NCBI GenBank assembly: GCA_030141605.1
Contig: JAQGDQ010000059.1
Coordinates: 436,001-500,000 of the forward strand
DNA length: 64,000 bases
Origin: Tubiluchus corallicola
Lineage: Eukaryota; Priapulida; Priapulimorpha; Priapulimorphida; Tubiluchidae
Direction: 5' to 3'
The notes below the pieces were generated by a model. It had not been told where the DNA came from and searched no databases. It worked only from the letters and a program-made list of their open reading frames with translations. This document shows positions 11,416 to 22,720 of the stretch, piece by piece (within the stretch, counting starts at the first letter, position 1; each line of letters starts with the position of its first letter). The position numbers were made by a program, and so were the translations under genes.

Positions 11416-11631
11416 TTAATAACAAAATGGCAGCTTTTTCGATTGCTCCTCAAGAGTGTCACGTTTTTTCTTCAACTCTTCAATTTTTGTTCTGATATTT
11501 AACTGCTCAATCGTAAGATCCTCAGCACTATGAAGCTGCAAAAATGACTGAAAAACGCCATCTAGATCACAAATGGCTTCCGTGGCTTCCCTCAGATCAT
11601 CGGAAAAATATGTAGTGTTAACAGTTTCTTT
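11416..11631 (-). CDS. Unrecognised gene, terminal exon
   Basis: Encodes KETVNTTYFSDDLREAT through KKLPFCY and a TAA stop. Strong acceptor; Glu/Lys-rich helical end. Confidence 0.6.
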   Translation of the reverse strand, partial: KETVNTTYFSDDLREATEAICDLDGVFQSFLQLHSAEDLTIEQLNIRTKIEELKKKRDTLEEQSKKLPFCY

Positions 11632-12265
11632 CTGAAATAAACAAGGACAATAATAGGATTATAATTGATTTACTCGAGGGCCTAGTTATAACGTCCTAGG
11701 TAAGATTCCAATCATAACAATACAACTGCAAAAGTGCTACCCTGTTTCCCGTAAAAGGTTCACAGTCACTGATTATTTAAACTTAATGCACATAAACATC
11801 TTTTTTACATCAACTAATTTGACTGCAAAATAATGCAAGAGACACGACACCTGCCGTGTTGAACTTGACACTTACTGCAATATCGAGAACCTCCTCTGTT
11901 TCTTCGCACAACTGATAAAGTTTGTTCACAAATTTTTTTTCGGCTGTCACTGTTGACGTTACATTTGTAGCTAAACTCATTGGTCTTTTGCACAAAAAAT
12001 ATATAGGGCGAGCAGAGTCCCATTTGGAGTCCGTTTTCATGACACTCGTAGAATTGGACTTGCTTTGTAATCCTTTGTGGTATACAAGAGTTGGAAGTAA
12101 GCGAAAGTAATCACTACTAGTTTCAAAACTTCTGCAACGCAACCCTACTGAGACTGATTTCAAACACGTGCCGGTAATGCCACAACAATTATGGGCCTTC
12201 GCTAACGCCATCTGAACTAAGTTTATACATCGCTTTGCAAAATTCTCGAGTCTCTGCCGATCTAC
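11416..12265 (-). CDS. Unrecognised protein, last two exons, C-terminal coiled coil
   Basis: Two exons join in phase 0: 12265-11876 (390 nt; acceptor GAGTCAG, donor GCA|GTAAGT) and 11631-11416 (216 nt; acceptor TTATTTCAG, stop TAA). The frame is open upstream to 12316, so the 5' exon could be longer and earlier exons are probably missing. An internal ATG (VQ|MALAKAHN) could be a start. The C-terminal exon reads TIEQLNIRTKIEELKKKRDT with heptad character, preceded by DDLREATEAICDLDG. The protein is mostly helical and charged, with no signal peptide or membrane segment. I do not recognise the family; a subunit of a coiled-coil complex is possible, but that is only inference. Confidence 0.6.
11876..12265 (-). 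CDS. Unrecognised gene, penultimate exon
   Basis: Encodes VDRQRLENFAKRCINLVQ onward to LCEETEEVLDIA. The donor GTAAGT is perfect; the 5' limit is uncertain. Confidence 0.55.
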
Positions 12266-12316
12266 CTGACTCTCGTTAAATTGGCACAAGAGAGCGACAC
12301 TTTGCAGCCTTTGTTA

Positions 12317-13820
12317 GGCATGTATTAGGCATAATATGTTAATTTAGAAGAAATTGCTTCAGCAGGCTTATAAGTAAGTAATTGCATCGTGTTAAGAAAT
12401 AGCTCTATTTTTCGAAAAAAGCTATTAACTTTAATATTATAAAAGAAGAATCAGTCAACACTCATTCGAAACACTTGCAAATACCATAGCGTTGGATCAC
12501 ATTGCACACATTTAAGGCTGTAAGACGTACGTGACTCTTCGCACGTAGATCAATTGAGTTTATAGATTTAAATTGTCAATGTGCGCATGCGCTACACGAA
12601 AGTGCAAAATCGTAGCCGCTTTGAGGAGCAAGAAAGTGAAAATTTATGGAACAAGCAGAGGCTGTGCAAAGTTGAACCTCATTTAAAAATCGATCTCAGA
12701 CTACTATGTAGTAAATTTCACAAGCTCCTGAATCTTACTCCATCACTCCCAGCCCAGTAACTCTTAGATGCAGCACAAATCCAGCCCAGGCAGTTAATGC
12801 ATTACAGTGTCAGTCTTGTACTGGACTCTATAGAAGTCAGAAGCCTTAACGGTAACGGTAGCGGCAAACACCACTAGCAGCATTTAACATTTATTTGCAC
12901 GTTCGTAGAGAAATTGCACAAATAATTAATCTGGAGATAATAAACAAAAATTTTTCATATCTAAACAGCTAATGTTCTGTTGGCTGGATAAGAGACCCTT
13001 TGAGAATGGGCTAGACTCTACAGATGATAACAATTCTTGTGAGAACTTCTACGCAGCAAGGTTGAGACAGGGCTTTCTAAATATCCTATTCTCTTTTACA
13101 TTTTTATACCCGCGTAGTACATTCCTCTTACGCATTTTGATTGATTAGCTGCTTCTTGAACTCAGAACTCAAGAGAAGTTTAGTTTATCAGCCAGTGAAT
13201 CAAGTTGAACTTCAACATGCTAATTTAGTTTGGTGCACAAAACTGCAGGTTGAATTTAATATGACTGACTTTTTCAGTTCCGAACATAGTCTGAGCAGCA
13301 ATAGCAGCAACAAAATTTTTGTCACGCAAGTAGCTTACCAAGGTTCATCAGATGTTTTACTTTACTTTTTATACTATGCATAAAAGTTCGCACTTCAACA
13401 GTTTGTCAGTCAGCTTTCATATTAATCCTGTTGCTTCCGTAGGCCAAAACTACATAAAAAGTAGTCTTTAGCCAGAACGGCTATACTCATCATTCTTTTC
13501 ATTTTCTTGTATAAAGATACTTCTTAACAAGTATAAGTGCAACCGTGTAGTTGATTTCTCTCTTCAATTGCATATGCTATCGGTGGCAATGACAAATGAG
13601 GTTTAGCATTCTTTTACGTGTTCGAAACGGGAATTTAGTTCTTTTGTTACTGTATAAACTAACCAGTTATCTTCTATACTGTTTTTTCAGTAGTATTCAG
13701 TGCGGAATCACCAGCCAATATTTCACGTATCGGCTTCTTCTCTTTGTATAACTGTGAACATAAATCTTTCATAGCTCTATTTGCATGAAACAACTAAATG
13801 CACTAGTATCGTTATAATTA
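12317..13820. other. Intergenic, no gene seen
   Basis: No splice-consistent open frame and no repeat structure recognised. Earlier exons of the 11.4-12.3 kb gene may hide here as very short pieces. Confidence 0.4.
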
Positions 13821-13828
13821 CATGAATG

Positions 13829-13834
13829 TTTATT
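13829..13834 (-). terminator. Poly(A) signal AATAAA
   Basis: AATAAA on the minus strand 333 nt beyond the stop of the MACPF-like gene; a likely 3' end signal for it. Confidence 0.4.
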
Positions 13835-14166
13835 AAAATTACAGCATGTATAACCTATTTACAAATGCACAAATCTTTGCACACGATATATCACATTGAT
13901 GTGTTAATTGTTCACACGATTAATGATGGAATGGACCCATAATTATTAGCTTTGGAAGCATATATATATAAGTTTGAAAGCAAACATAAACGAAAAAGAG
14001 GAAATGAAAAAAGTGCTGGATCATAACCCAAGACAGATTTTTCCTTTTTTCAAATACACCCATTATTAGTTCAGCAAACTTGCAATTACGATTATAAATA
14101 ATTAGTTTAATTAGTTGCTTACAAGATTGTTTTGCTGTTGATGGTGAAACAAAATATGAGGACAGG

Positions 14167-17100
14167 TTAACTAAATATGTGTAATTTATCAAATAATCCA
14201 TAGGCAATAAAATCACCTGGAATATAGGCAGTCTTAAAATCGAACGTGTTGTGGCACGGAAACGTGAAGTTCACGTCTTGGAACGCGGGAATAGAACAGC
14301 TTTTCAGTTTCCGCGTAAGTCCTTGAGATAGATCTTGCCTCAATTTATCTATCTTTTTGTCCATTATATTGGTTTCATTGCTATCATTTGCATTTCCTGT
14401 TGGCTTTAAGACTATTTCTTTGGACACAATATCTAGTTTAGCTTGTGGTTTGCTATTTGTTGATTTCAGAAAAACACCTAGGCGTCCATTTATACCCACC
14501 TCAAAACCAGAGCAGGCTTTTTTGTTTGCAGAGCTGTGACAGAGCATTTGCTCACTTGAAAGACGACAGTTGAGAGCAAAGTTTAGGCCATCTATGGGCA
14601 AAGATGATATACTCATTCCAACAAGTGAAAAACGTGCAGAGGGAATAGAAACTGTTGTAAGTAATGCGCCAGTTTCTTTGTTGTATGCTGTAGATTCACC
14701 AGGGACATCTAACTCACCAAAGGCAACCTCTCCAGCAAAAATGTCATTAGGGCCATGATTCGAAACAGGTCTTATTCTTATGTTAGGTTCACTGGGTAGA
14801 AGGTTATTAAATATAACATTATTGCTCAATATTAGGCTGCACTCGTAAGGCTTTGGAAGTAATCCTGAAGTCAAGATGCCAAAATCTGAAGTTGTTCTCT
14901 CCGAGCACAAAACTTGCAAAATCTCTCGATCATCACCGGGTATCACGCAAGTTTTAATTGTTAAGTATTTGACTTTTGTTGGAATAGTTACTTTAACAAT
15001 CTCATAATGGCTTTTGATATCATGCTTCCGAAAGTATGTGGTCAAAACTGAGTTGAAGTCAATGTTACCCGGTGTTTGTACTTTTACACCTTTGATGTAA
15101 AAAACGCCTTTGTTGAGCATAAGTGAGACGGTCGCTGTGTTTTTTCCACTGTGCAAAGACAATGGTAAAATCGCTACCATGGAAGACCCTTTCGCCGTTT
15201 TTATGGGATCCATTACTGATGAATATCGTCCATTTGCTTTTACAACTCCGTATTCAAAACTTCCATCAATGATTTCCATTTGCATTTTTATGCAATTTGA
15301 ATTATTATGTAAAACAGTCAAATGAGGAGGTCCAAAGATGAGATTCCAAGATAAACGGGCTTGGATCACATTCATCTTCATGGTCAACCTTTGAGTTAAA
15401 ATTTCTCTTAGCAGACCTGGTTTTCCTTCCAAATCACCGTGCTGCTGTGACAACATTTTGTTTATTTGACTTAAGTCAACATTAAAGACATAATCCCAAT
15501 TGTTTGTGATGGAACCAAGTCCATGCATTTCTTTTACCACATGACTCTCAGGAAAGTGTCGAGCATGGGAGCTGGCATCGCTGTCAGGTTCCTGCTCATG
15601 CTGCTTCACCTTCAAATTAGTCTTGCAAGTAGCTATGCCGTCAAAGATTAAACTTATATTCAGTAGGGCGTCCAGTTTGGCATCACTGTTATGCTCACTA
15701 TCTGCGACTGCCAATTCCCAGGTAGCAAATGGGCTAACACTCGTATATGCATCATCTAGCAGAAGAAGGTTAGGCGTAATAACGGTCCTATGATCGACAC
15801 TTTCACATTTTACTAACCATTCCATAGAACATGTTTGAAAGACCTTTATTCTCTGATTTTCATACTTCTGCATCATCTCTTTTCCATGAAATCGTAGTAA
15901 AACGTCAAACATATCTGCCTCTCCCGTTTGTACCCCTTCTATTTGAACCCCAATTTTGGTTAGTTTTATTTGGGAATAATTTTTGAACTCTGTGCAATTC
16001 GGATGTATTGTCAGCAAACACGATTGACCTTTTTTGAAAGACATTCCCATGATCTCTTTAGTGGTGTAAAATATAGGTGTATAGAAGTTTCTTTGAAGAT
16101 GGTCACCATATTCCAAGAGAGCCTCGTTGTTAAGGATGACTGCAGTTTTAAGAGTATCTAAATGAATGTTAGGCGGCACGTGAGAATAACCAGTTTGAAA
16201 TTCTTGTAAAATGTTTTGAACATTGACAACCTTCATCAACAGGACAGCAATATAGTTTCTAATGACTAATGCATTATTATCGACCACTTTTTCAGACGTA
16301 GAAGACTTAGCAAAGTTACATAATCTTATAAGAAAGTTGTTGATGTAATCATGTTGTTGCTTCTGCAATAAATGAGATAGCCATTCTTGAAAACATAGGA
16401 GAGTGCTCTCTAAGGAGATGATGTAATCCATTTTCTCACGATTGTTTGGAATCACCTCTAAAATTTCCACTACACAATTCAATGTATATCGAATATCTAA
16501 AGGAAAATTTATTTGACCAAGATCGATGTCATGCTTTGATTTTTGCATGTTTTCAGAACATGTTAAGTGTGCAATAATTTCCGAGTTCAAGGTTTTCACA
16601 GTTGCACTTAGATTTATACAGATATTGTGAATTTGTTTCATGACTGGCAAAACGTCTTCGCTAACGAACAGAACTTCTGGATCTTCTCGCATCATACAGT
16701 TTAACATGTCAAACAGAAGAGTAACCGTAAAAAAATCACTATTTGAGTCGAATTGGTTCTTCAAATTTTGCTCACACTTTCTTAAATCCTCTACGTGTTC
16801 TTTAAATCTGTTTAACAGGCTTTCTAAAAGTTTTTTACTGGTATTAGTGTCCATAAAAACCAACTCCATGCACTCTCCAAATGTGTTGCACATTCCTCTC
16901 AGCTTTTCTCCTAGAATGTATTCAGGGTTTCTCCTCTCTTCTTGAAACAGCTCTTTGCACCCTATTTCTTTACTAGCTGATCCTAGTTCAGTGAAAATGT
17001 GCTGTGTTTGCTTCTGCAAAGCTTTAACGTGAGGCAGCAGCCTGTTATACGGACAACATGAAACGAATCCTGGTTTATCACCAAAACTAATTTCAACACT

Positions 17101-19029
17101 GCACAGATACGTGAGTTCTTGCTGCAAGCCATCAACACTTTCATCTCGTTTCAGGAATGAAAGTAAGAATTTAAGCCAAGATCCAAATTCAACTGCATAT
17201 CGACGAGAATCACCTCTGTTGTACAAAATAAACAGAAGTATCTTAGGCAGTGACATTTGAACAAAATGTAGCACGTTTTTTCGAACTTGTTCCAGTTCAA
17301 CCTTGTCAATTCTCTTAACAACCAAATCAGCTGTTACATCTTGTGAAGTAAACTGGGTTTGAAAATATACAGAATGTGTAAAGAATGCCATCTTGCCTTC
17401 TGTGTCTTTGATAGAGAGAATCCCTGTGGTGCTATAAGTCAACAAAACAAAATTATCTATTGTTGCTTCTGCCAGTACTAAATTAGGAATTGCCTTCTTA
17501 TTGGAACAAATTAGGTTATGAGAAATCACTGTCACTTTTTTACCTGGTAACTGTACTGCAGCACCTGAGTCAATTTCGACTAGATTTGAAACTATTAACA
17601 ACATGTCAATATTGGTGTGTTCTGATACCCTTATAACCAGTTCATTTAATAACACATGTTCTGCATAAATGACTGTTACCACACTAGCAACGACAGTCTC
17701 TGTGTGCTTCACTAAATTCTGCTTTAGTTCTTGTGAACTTGGTGAAAAGTTCAAGAAGGTAAAGTCTGCAAGTGACTTCAATATTGATTGTTGACTGATT
17801 ATATTGCAACATAAATTCCAATATGGTGCTCTATCTTCTACCAGTAACGAACTAACTGGCACCAAAACACAACTTATTACATTTGAGGAATTGTACTTGT
17901 TCAGATACTTTCGTATTTTTCGTCCCTTGATGTGTGGAGTAAGAATACTGTCAACTTGCGAGATTGTCTCATCAAACCAGATTCCCCTTTTAATATCTTC
18001 CTTGAGTTTCTCATTGTTTGCCACAGATAACAACTTTCCATATTCCTTAACAAAGCCGAACCCTTCAGCCAGATTAGGTATAGAAAAGTTTATAAAGTTT
18101 TCAACAGTCATTGTTTGTTCTTCGCTCTTAAGAAATTCAAAGACTACTTTGTCAAAAACAAACACTTGAAAGACCATATCGCCTTGAACAGCATTGTAGA
18201 TGATATGAGTTCCAAACCTATTTATTGCATCACAAAACGAAACAGCTTCCTCCTCTGCAATAGATCCAATCCAAGGTTTTGCACAGTTCAAGGTGTCAAT
18301 GCAAGACTTCAGTTCCGAAGACAACTCTTTTTCTATTTCCTTTACAGTGGACTTTTCTTCACCATTCCTAATTGTATCCGATTCGACGCTTAGCGAACTG
18401 CCCTGCGCTTGTGAGGATTCCATTAGATAACTGTCATCCTTAGTACTATTTCCTTTTTCTACAACGATGCTTAGATCTCTTAAGGATAACATGCTAAACG
18501 TTCTCAGCCTAGCATCAAACTGCGATTGCTGGAACAGGTCTTGCATTGAACTACCTTGTGCAAACTTTTCTATCAGTTTTTTGAATGAACTGTAGCTATC
18601 TGAACAATCGCTAGTTGTTAGCGAACTTAAGTTTTCTGTTACATCTTCTGAAACATCACTTTCAACACTCCTTGAGTCATCGCCATTATCAATTTTTGGT
18701 TGATGCTTGACTTTAACCAATACGAATCCATAATCGTCCGTTGAAAGTGTAATACCAAATAGTTTTTCTAAAATTTGTAGTAATTCTAAATTTGAGGATA
18801 ACAAGGTGCCCAACTGCCATGCTTTGTGATTGTGGATAATTATGTGAGGATAAATAGCGTTAACTAGTTCAGCTGGTGTCTTATGAAAACTGATTTCTAA
18901 ATTTTCCCATTGAAAATTGCCTGTATCCTGGTTGTTGCCACTAAGGCAATGTGGTCCAATGAAAGCTGTTTCGGTGGAGATTCGAAAACAAGAAGCAATG
19001 TTAGTTGTCTCGAGCTTCGAACGAGATTC
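14167..19029 (-). CDS. Large MACPF / stonustoxin-like family protein, single 4.86-kb terminal exon
   Basis: The exon starts at acceptor TTTTTTCAG|GAATCTC and stays open for 1,620 codons to TAA at 14167. Residues 264-284 read SFCDAINRFGTHIIYNAVQG, the MACPF signature (F/Y-G-T-H, six residues after the next one, G), although the second Gly is Asp. The following FQVFVFDKVVF and, further on, CVLVPVSSLL match the layout of stonustoxin-like members, where the MACPF fold is followed by helical regions. Residues after about 480 are unfamiliar and contain beta-rich segments. No membrane segment is seen. A start codon is not in this exon: the frame reaches the acceptor, so at least one 5' exon is missing. 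MACPF proteins oligomerise on membranes in immunity, venom and development. Activity here is unknown, and many stonustoxin-like relatives are not toxins. Confidence 0.75.
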   Translation of the reverse strand, partial: ESRSKLETTNIASCFRISTETAFIGPHCLSGNNQDTGNFQWENLEISFHKTPAELVNAIYPHIIIHNHKAWQLGTLLSSNLELLQILEKLFGITLSTDDYGFVLVKVKHQPKIDNGDDSRSVESDVSEDVTENLSSLTTSDCSDSYSSFKKLIEKFAQGSSMQDLFQQSQFDARLRTFSMLSLRDLSIVVEKGNSTKDDSYLMESSQAQGSSLSVESDTIRNGEEKSTVKEIEKELSSELKSCIDTLNCAKPWIGSIAEEEAVSFCDAINRFGTHIIYNAVQGDMVFQVFVFDKVVFEFLKSEEQTMTVENFINFSIPNLAEGFGFVKEYGKLLSVANNEKLKEDIKRGIWFDETISQVDSILTPHIKGRKIRKYLNKYNSSNVISCVLVPVSSLLVEDRAPYWNLCCNIISQQSILKSLADFTFLNFSPSSQELKQNLVKHTETVVASVVTVIYAEHVLLNELVIRVSEHTNIDMLLIVSNLVEIDSGAAVQLPGKKVTVISHNLICSNKKAIPNLVLAEATIDNFVLLTYSTTGILSIKDTEGKMAFFTHSVYFQTQFTSQDVTADLVVKRIDKVELEQVRKNVLHFVQMSLPKILLFILYNRGDSRRYAVEFGSWLKFLLSFLKRDESVDGLQQELTYLCSVEISFGDKPGFVSCCPYNRLLPHVKALQKQTQHIFTELGSASKEIGCKELFQEERRNPEYILGEKLRGMCNTFGECMELVFMDTNTSKKLLESLLNRFKEHVEDLRKCEQNLKNQFDSNSDFFTVTLLFDMLNCMMREDPEVLFVSEDVLPVMKQIHNICINLSATVKTLNSEIIAHLTCSENMQKSKHDIDLGQINFPLDIRYTLNCVVEILEVIPNNREKMDYIISLESTLLCFQEWLSHLLQKQQHDYINNFLIRLCNFAKSSTSEKVVDNNALVIRNYIAVLLMKVVNVQNILQEFQTGYSHVPPNIHLDTLKTAVILNNEALLEYGDHLQRNFYTPIFYTTKEIMGMSFKKGQSCLLTIHPNCTEFKNYSQIKLTKIGVQIEGVQTGEADMFDVLLRFHGKEMMQKYENQRIKVFQTCSMEWLVKCESVDHRTVITPNLLLLDDAYTSVSPFATWELAVADSEHNSDAKLDALLNISLIFDGIATCKTNLKVKQHEQEPDSDASSHARHFPESHVVKEMHGLGSITNNWDYVFNVDLSQINKMLSQQHGDLEGKPGLLREILTQRLTMKMNVIQARLSWNLIFGPPHLTVLHNNSNCIKMQMEIIDGSFEYGVVKANGRYSSVMDPIKTAKGSSMVAILPLSLHSGKNTATVSLMLNKGVFYIKGVKVQTPGNIDFNSVLTTYFRKHDIKSHYEIVKVTIPTKVKYLTIKTCVIPGDDREILQVLCSERTTSDFGILTSGLLPKPYECSLILSNNVIFNNLLPSEPNIRIRPVSNHGPNDIFAGEVAFGELDVPGESTAYNKETGALLTTVSIPSARFSLVGMSISSLPIDGLNFALNCRLSSEQMLCHSSANKKACSGFEVGINGRLGVFLKSTNSKPQAKLDIVSKEIVLKPTGNANDSNETNIMDKKIDKLRQDLSQGLTRKLKSCSIPAFQDVNFTFPCHNTFDFKTAYIPGDFIAYGLFDKLHIFS

Positions 19030-20534
19030 CTGAAAAAATCGAAAACTTTAGGTATCAGAAGCATAATACTAGCTAGGCTATTTAACTTCTTAAGAAAGGA
19101 TGTATACGCATTTAAGAAAGAACGTATAATCTTGAGTAGTTATCCTCGACGATTACCTAGGTGGCATAGGTGCAATCCAGCAGACCAACTGTGATATATC
19201 CCCACCTCTTACCATTCGAAATAAATCCCACCCTTATATTCCAGAACTACCTAAAATTAATTACGTAAAACCTTATAGGCAAGACTGCTGATCGAACAAT
19301 ATATTACAGAATTTATAAATAGGACAAACATGCAGAAGCAGAAACGTTTTGCCCACAAAGCCCCCAAAACGCCCTTCCGTTGGGAATTTACATTTGAGAC
19401 ACCCGCGTACTGTTGTGCATCTTTTTGGCGAATGTAATTGCACACTGTTTTATTTGTCAAATGAAATTAAATATTATATTTCATATACAACAATTGTTTA
19501 CTGCTTTGTATTCAAATACGTAGGTTACAATTAATTAAGGTGCCTACGTGCAGATCCTGTGTTCTATTCTTAAGCATGATATAACAAAATTTAATGAGTT
19601 TATTTAAACTTTTACTTACCATAACGAATGTCTTAGTATAAAATGCACAAAGTTGTCTATATTGAAACAAGCTCGTGTAATGAATTCATTTTACAATTTA
19701 CTGCACTTCAAATTTTCTTTAAAATAATAACAACAACAAAAACCACAGTTTCTGTTCGTCCCATGACCGATATTACTAATGTAAGTGCACGTTCTTACTA
19801 GCTGTTGCATACGTTTCACTGGGTCAAAGTTAAGCTTTTGCGTGCATTGATATTGCCTGAGGTGGAACCGTGATACATTCAATGACTGTTTGACTACAAC
19901 TGGACCTTTGCGGAATGTAAAGAATTCCCATTTCTCGAGTGTTTGTAGAAATTCGTATACAGAGTGCTAGAGAGTAGCATAAAAGTTATAAAGTCAATAA
20001 AAAGCAGGTTTTATGTATTTTGTAGTGACTGCGGCATTAATTATAATGTTTTATAAATTTTATCCAATGTGCGTCAATTGTGATTACTTATAGCTATCAC
20101 AGCCTGCGCAACATATCGTATCAACGTACCGTACAAAAAGCAAATCATAGAATGTGTTTGTTTCGGAAATGCAAAACACAGGCGTTTATTCATCAAACTG
20201 CATTTATGTGAACCAATATTATGCTTACATAGAGAGAGTGTTGCGAGATTTTTTTCAAAATATCCCAAACACTGTAACCTATTCTTTTTCATTCCAGTCA
20301 TAAGGAGTAACGATGGTGGTGGCTACGACACTAATGATGGCGGCAGTAGTAGTGAAATAAACCAGGTAAAAATTAACAAACAAATCCATATAATTAAAAT
20401 AGCAGTGTAAATAAAGGTGACTCGCACATATGAAAGAAACGCCTTTGAAAGAAAGTAAAACAAGTCTTAGTGGTGCAATTACGTGCATGTTTACAATATT
20501 AATTACTTATTTCCACAAAATCGTTATTTACCCG
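19030..20534. other. Intergenic/5' region of the MACPF-like gene, no exon identified
   Basis: A donor-like CACCTAG|GTAATC with an ATG just before it lies at 19160-19180 on the minus strand, but its phase does not match the 1,620-codon exon. No other candidate was found. Confidence 0.35.
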
Positions 20535-20725
20535 AAAATTATTTATCCTTTTATCCCCTTGTCATCATCACAATGATAATTTCCATCAACATTATAATGT
20601 GTGTCATCACCATCCTGTCAACGTGTCACCACCATTAATAAGAGGATCATTGTCGTCATCATCATAATAATTTTTATCAACAGTATTATCGTCATCATTG
20701 TCATCATCTTTTTCATTACCTTCCA
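20535..20725. repeat. Imperfect (ATC/ATT)n repeat
   Basis: Degenerate TCATCA/ATTATC trinucleotides with interruptions. Confidence 0.7.
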
Positions 20726-21266
20726 ATTCCAATTTACCTCTACCAGTTGCGTTTCAACAATTGTATATACAAAATATGAGACTGTGACGAACACTACAAA
20801 CAGTCTCAAAATTTTATAAGTATGGAACTACTGGAAATTCCCTACATAGAATTGCGAGCTGTAGGCTTTTCAATTACAGCAAACTTCTAAGCCAATAAAT
20901 CAAGAACATATTTGGACTGAAAATATCAACAAATTTGTCCTATACAGTTAACGAAAGTAATAAATTTGGCTTCCTGGGTCTGTACGCAAAGCTCTAGTTT
21001 AACGCAACTATATAGCAAAATACTGTATTGTGCTACAAACAGGAAACGATTTCAAAACGTAAACAATTCACGTAAATACATTAAGCACAATTTTAGGCCA
21101 CTCAGTCATAAAATCCAGTAACAACCAGTAAACAAACCGTTATCACCAAAAAACTACTGGTAACTTCTGACACCAATCAGAGACATAAGCCCCACTTCAT
21201 CAGTTATATCACAATTTTCTTGTTTTTTTGTCACAAAATATTACAAAATGAATGCCTCCATTACGC

Positions 21267-21360
21267 CTATAACTCTGTTGTTGGTAAAGGCCTGTTGTAG
21301 TTCTGTGCTTCTCCCACTTGCGACGTGATATCTTCTGCTTCGTAGCTTGGATTCTCATCG
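21267..21360 (-). CDS. Candidate terminal exon, Tyr-rich tail ending TTEL
   Basis: Acceptor TTTTTTCTAG|CGATGAG, then DENPSYEAEDITSQVGEAQ, NYNRPLPTTEL and a TAG stop. Entry phase 2 fits the donor of the exon at 22064-22317. The last residues T-T-E-L fit a class I PDZ ligand. Probable cytoplasmic tail of a membrane protein; owner gene not proven. Confidence 0.55.
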
Positions 21361-22063
21361 CTAGAAAAAATAAAAGCTTGTAATTGTAGTCGTTTCTAAA
21401 ATATTATGCTTTCACTTAGTTGATATAATTTTTAAGATTGAGATTGGTCATCTAATCTAATGAGGCTGAGCATACTTTTTTGCCTGTAGTCATTGACGCT
21501 GTAAACAACAATTTGGACTTCTGCAACGTTATTGTGGGAGGTGGAAAATTTACAGCAAATTTGCCTGTAAAAGTTATCCAGTACCGAAACTCATTTCGGC
21601 CTGGCAAAATTTACAATTTACCAGAAACTATGTCAGGTTTTCTTCATTACCAATTTAACAGTAACCTCCAAAAGTTATTAAACTGTAGGCTACAGTTACA
21701 GCACGGAGTACGAAAAATGTAACTAATGAAATTGTAAGAAGATGAAAGTATACACATGTGGTTTCGAGTACAGGATTAATTTTGCCAACAAAATTGTTTT
21801 TATCATAGCCACCATAATCACAAAATGCTAAGCCTGTTAAGCAGTTAATCTGTTACTCAGTTTACGTAGTATTAAAGGATTACAAAAGTAAAAACTGTTC
21901 ACATGATATCCATTTTTATTCTTCGTGTCAAATCTACATATCATCTAGAAAATATTCGTCAGGCCACTTTAATGCAAAGTAAAATATCCTATTTTCAAAA
22001 TTTATATGTATTGTTGAATGTTTACTAATCACAACAGCATTCTTAAGCTTAGACAGAAATTAC

Positions 22064-22317
22064 CCTAAAATATCTTCTCTTGTATTATTTTTCTGTTCTG
22101 CGGGTGGAAGCGTCGGTTCTGCTACGTTCTGTACTCCGTTATGGTTCGTCTGTGACAGAGAACCATACTGAGAACAAGGTAAGCCTACATGTGGATCACA
22201 GTGTGACTTCACGTTGTGAGCCTTTTCTTCTTCATGTCCTTCTTTTTCCTCAATATATATCTGTTTGGGATATGACCCTTCCGGTGGAGAATACGTTTCA
22301 ATGCGTTTTTCTTTACC
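22064..22317 (-). CDS. Candidate cytoplasmic-tail exon
   Basis: Acceptor ATTACACACAG|GGTAAAG. The frame encodes GKEKRIETYSPPEGSYPKQI, an acidic EEKEGHEEEK segment, CSQYGSLSQTNHNG and NNTREDILG. It either stops at TAA directly after 22064 or splices at TTTTAGG|GTAATT to the 21267-21360 exon in matching phase. The sequence is hydrophilic, with Tyr and Pro. It lies downstream of the two-membrane-segment gene on the same strand and can join its second exon only through a weak donor (CGG|GTACAG, about 23856), giving an alternative long tail. Confidence 0.5.
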
Positions 22318-22495
22318 CTGTGTGTAATTAAATGCACAATGGAGGCAACATCCACGATATTCTTTTTTCACATTATTATAATGTTCAATACAGGTCGCAT
22401 TTTTCCATCCATTTTAAATTGGCTTGTTGTCCTTATTGTAAATACGATTATAAGTTAGTTCACGATGATGAAATTAACCAAAAATGACACTCGCA

Positions 22496-22720
22496 ATAAG
22501 CCCACAATTGATGTTTTGAAGCAAAACTTGCCCGAAAGAAGAGAAATGTGAAAAAAGCGGGACACTGCCAGGATTTGAACCAGAGGCCTCATGTTTATAA
22601 TTTCCTTCCATCTTTTACCCAGCAGGTGCCTGGTTCAAATACAAGCTGTGTCTCGATCATTTCACGTTTATTTTCTTTCAAGCAAGTTTGATTTCAAAAT
22701 TCAGCAGTTGTGGGTTTATT
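22496..22720. mobile_element. Inverted pair of tRNA-derived SINE copies
   Basis: A minus-strand copy (about 22496-22594) and a plus-strand copy (about 22625-22720) face away from each other. Each has a B-box-like word (GGTTCAAATCC or GGTTCAAATAC), then CTG(G)C(A/T)GTGTC, then a T/C-rich body ending in ATT(C/G)(A)GCAxTTGTGGG(C/T)TTATT. The same family is found at 33.25 kb. Confidence 0.65.
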
